From: JBGFRR01 sp041695045
GTDB lineage: Bacteria; Bacteroidota; Ignavibacteria; UBA10030
Reading direction: 5' to 3'
DNA: 6,821 bases
Assembly: GCA_041695045.1 (NCBI GenBank)
Contig: JBGFRR010000093.1
Coordinates: forward strand, 1 to 6,821
Position 1 is the first letter of the stretch; every line of letters begins with the position of its first letter. The notes beneath the pieces were generated by a model. The model was not told the origin of the DNA. It made no database searches and worked only from the letters and a program-made list of their open reading frames with translations. The translations under genes and the position numbers were made by a program. This document shows positions 6,549-6,821 of the stretch, in pieces.

Positions 6549-6821
6549 GTTCTGATTTGCTTTTCCCGCCACTAATGTTTCTTTCAATAAGGCGGGATCC
6601 CGCCCGCCCCGCTGCCTTCCAAGCGGGATACAGCGGGACAGTTCTTTGAGCGTGTATTTTGGAATCCAGCTCGTACTGCTCGTGGATTGATGGGAGCAGG
6701 GTTGTGATTTGCTTTCAGTTCTTTGAGCGTGTATTTTGGAATCCAGCAGAGCAATTACGCTCTCACAGTTTGCATTGGTTGTGATTTGCTTTCAGTTCTT
6801 TGAGCGTGTATTTTGGAATCC
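6549..6821 (+). CRISPR. Edge of a type II-C-like CRISPR array (three repeats, two spacers visible)
   Basis: Complete repeat 6701-6747 is 47 nt, starting GTTGTGATTTGCTTTC and ending GGAATCCAGC. The same sequence restarts at 6778 and is cut by the window edge after 44 bases. The first repeat is split: positions 16-47 are at 6639-6670 and positions 1-15 (14 of 15 matching) are probably at 6549-6563. Spacers 6671-6700 and 6748-6777 are both exactly 30 nt. The length and 5' sequence match type II-C arrays of Bacteroidota as I remember them, in which the 5' end of the repeat pairs with tracrRNA. Spacer 2 starts with a small inverted repeat (AGAGC, GCTCT). No cas gene or secure tracrRNA lies in the window. 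Confidence 0.92.
6564..6638 (+). mobile_element. 75-bp palindromic insert splitting the first CRISPR repeat
   Basis: The insert begins TCCCGCC and ends GCGGGA. It consists of two abutting palindromic units: 6564-6597 (TCCCGCC, 20 bases, GGCGGGA) and 6598-6638 (TCCCGC to GCGGGA, with an inner hairpin of CCCGCT at 6608-6613 and AGCGGG at 6622-6627). The repeat positions on its two sides add up to 15 + 32 = 47, the full repeat length, with no target duplication. It has no coding capacity, so any movement would depend on an enzyme encoded elsewhere. Confidence 0.6.

Noticed and set aside
6372..6587. 71-codon minus-strand frame between the CRISPR remnant and the array
   Set aside because: It would start with TTG inside the palindromic insert, has no recognised domain or ribosome binding site, and remains open upstream through the CRISPR repeats and a spacer, which points to chance.

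Overview
The window looks like a chromosomal segment of a moderately GC-rich bacterium of the Bacteroidota/Chlorobiota/Ignavibacteria group. Three things suggest this: the style of Lon and of the DnaX C-terminus, a possible type IX sorting tail at the left edge, and a CRISPR repeat whose first 16 bases (GTTGTGATTTGCTTTC) match those I recall from type II-C arrays of Bacteroidota. The exact lineage is inference.

Layout. 1-63 is the end of an upstream gene, followed by a terminator. A good sigma70-type promoter (147-175) and a short leader with a terminator-like hairpin precede lon (230-2617), which ends at a probable terminator. From 2706 to 5738 all genes point right and are closely packed: two different two-gene modules, then dnaX. 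Module 1 is a DUF4258 protein plus a YgiT/MqsA-type zinc-finger protein. Module 2 is a second DUF4258 protein plus a DUF2283 protein. Both look like type II toxin-antitoxin pairs, and in both the stop and start codons overlap as ATGA. dnaX encodes the clamp-loader tau subunit. It carries an A9 slippery run followed at once by a -1-frame TGA, which should yield a short gamma form. A strong terminator follows. A promoter and a small exported HIRAN-domain gene (5961-6296) come next. The right end is non-coding and holds a CRISPR remnant and then the first repeats of a type II-C-like array (47-nt repeats, 30-nt spacers) that runs off the window. No cas gene is visible.

The most unusual signal is that the first ten codons of dnaX (MTYQVTxRKW) occur three times: at 2706, at 3361 and at the real start, 3894. 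Each toxin-antitoxin-like module sits directly behind one copy. The copies differ mainly at synonymous positions and keep nine of ten residues, so they are not recent duplications. It looks as if small modules have repeatedly entered codon 10 of dnaX, leaving or bringing a dnaX start in front and regenerating an intact dnaX behind.

The second unusual signal is at the CRISPR edge. The first repeat appears to be split exactly between positions 15 and 16 by a 75-bp GC-rich palindromic insert. A related 41-nt unit joined to the same repeat half recurs 353 bp upstream, where it forms the end of the HIRAN reading frame; there the repeat half is itself interrupted by a 21-bp palindrome. Similar palindromes sit in the non-conserved linker of dnaX, so short palindromic elements seem active in this genome.
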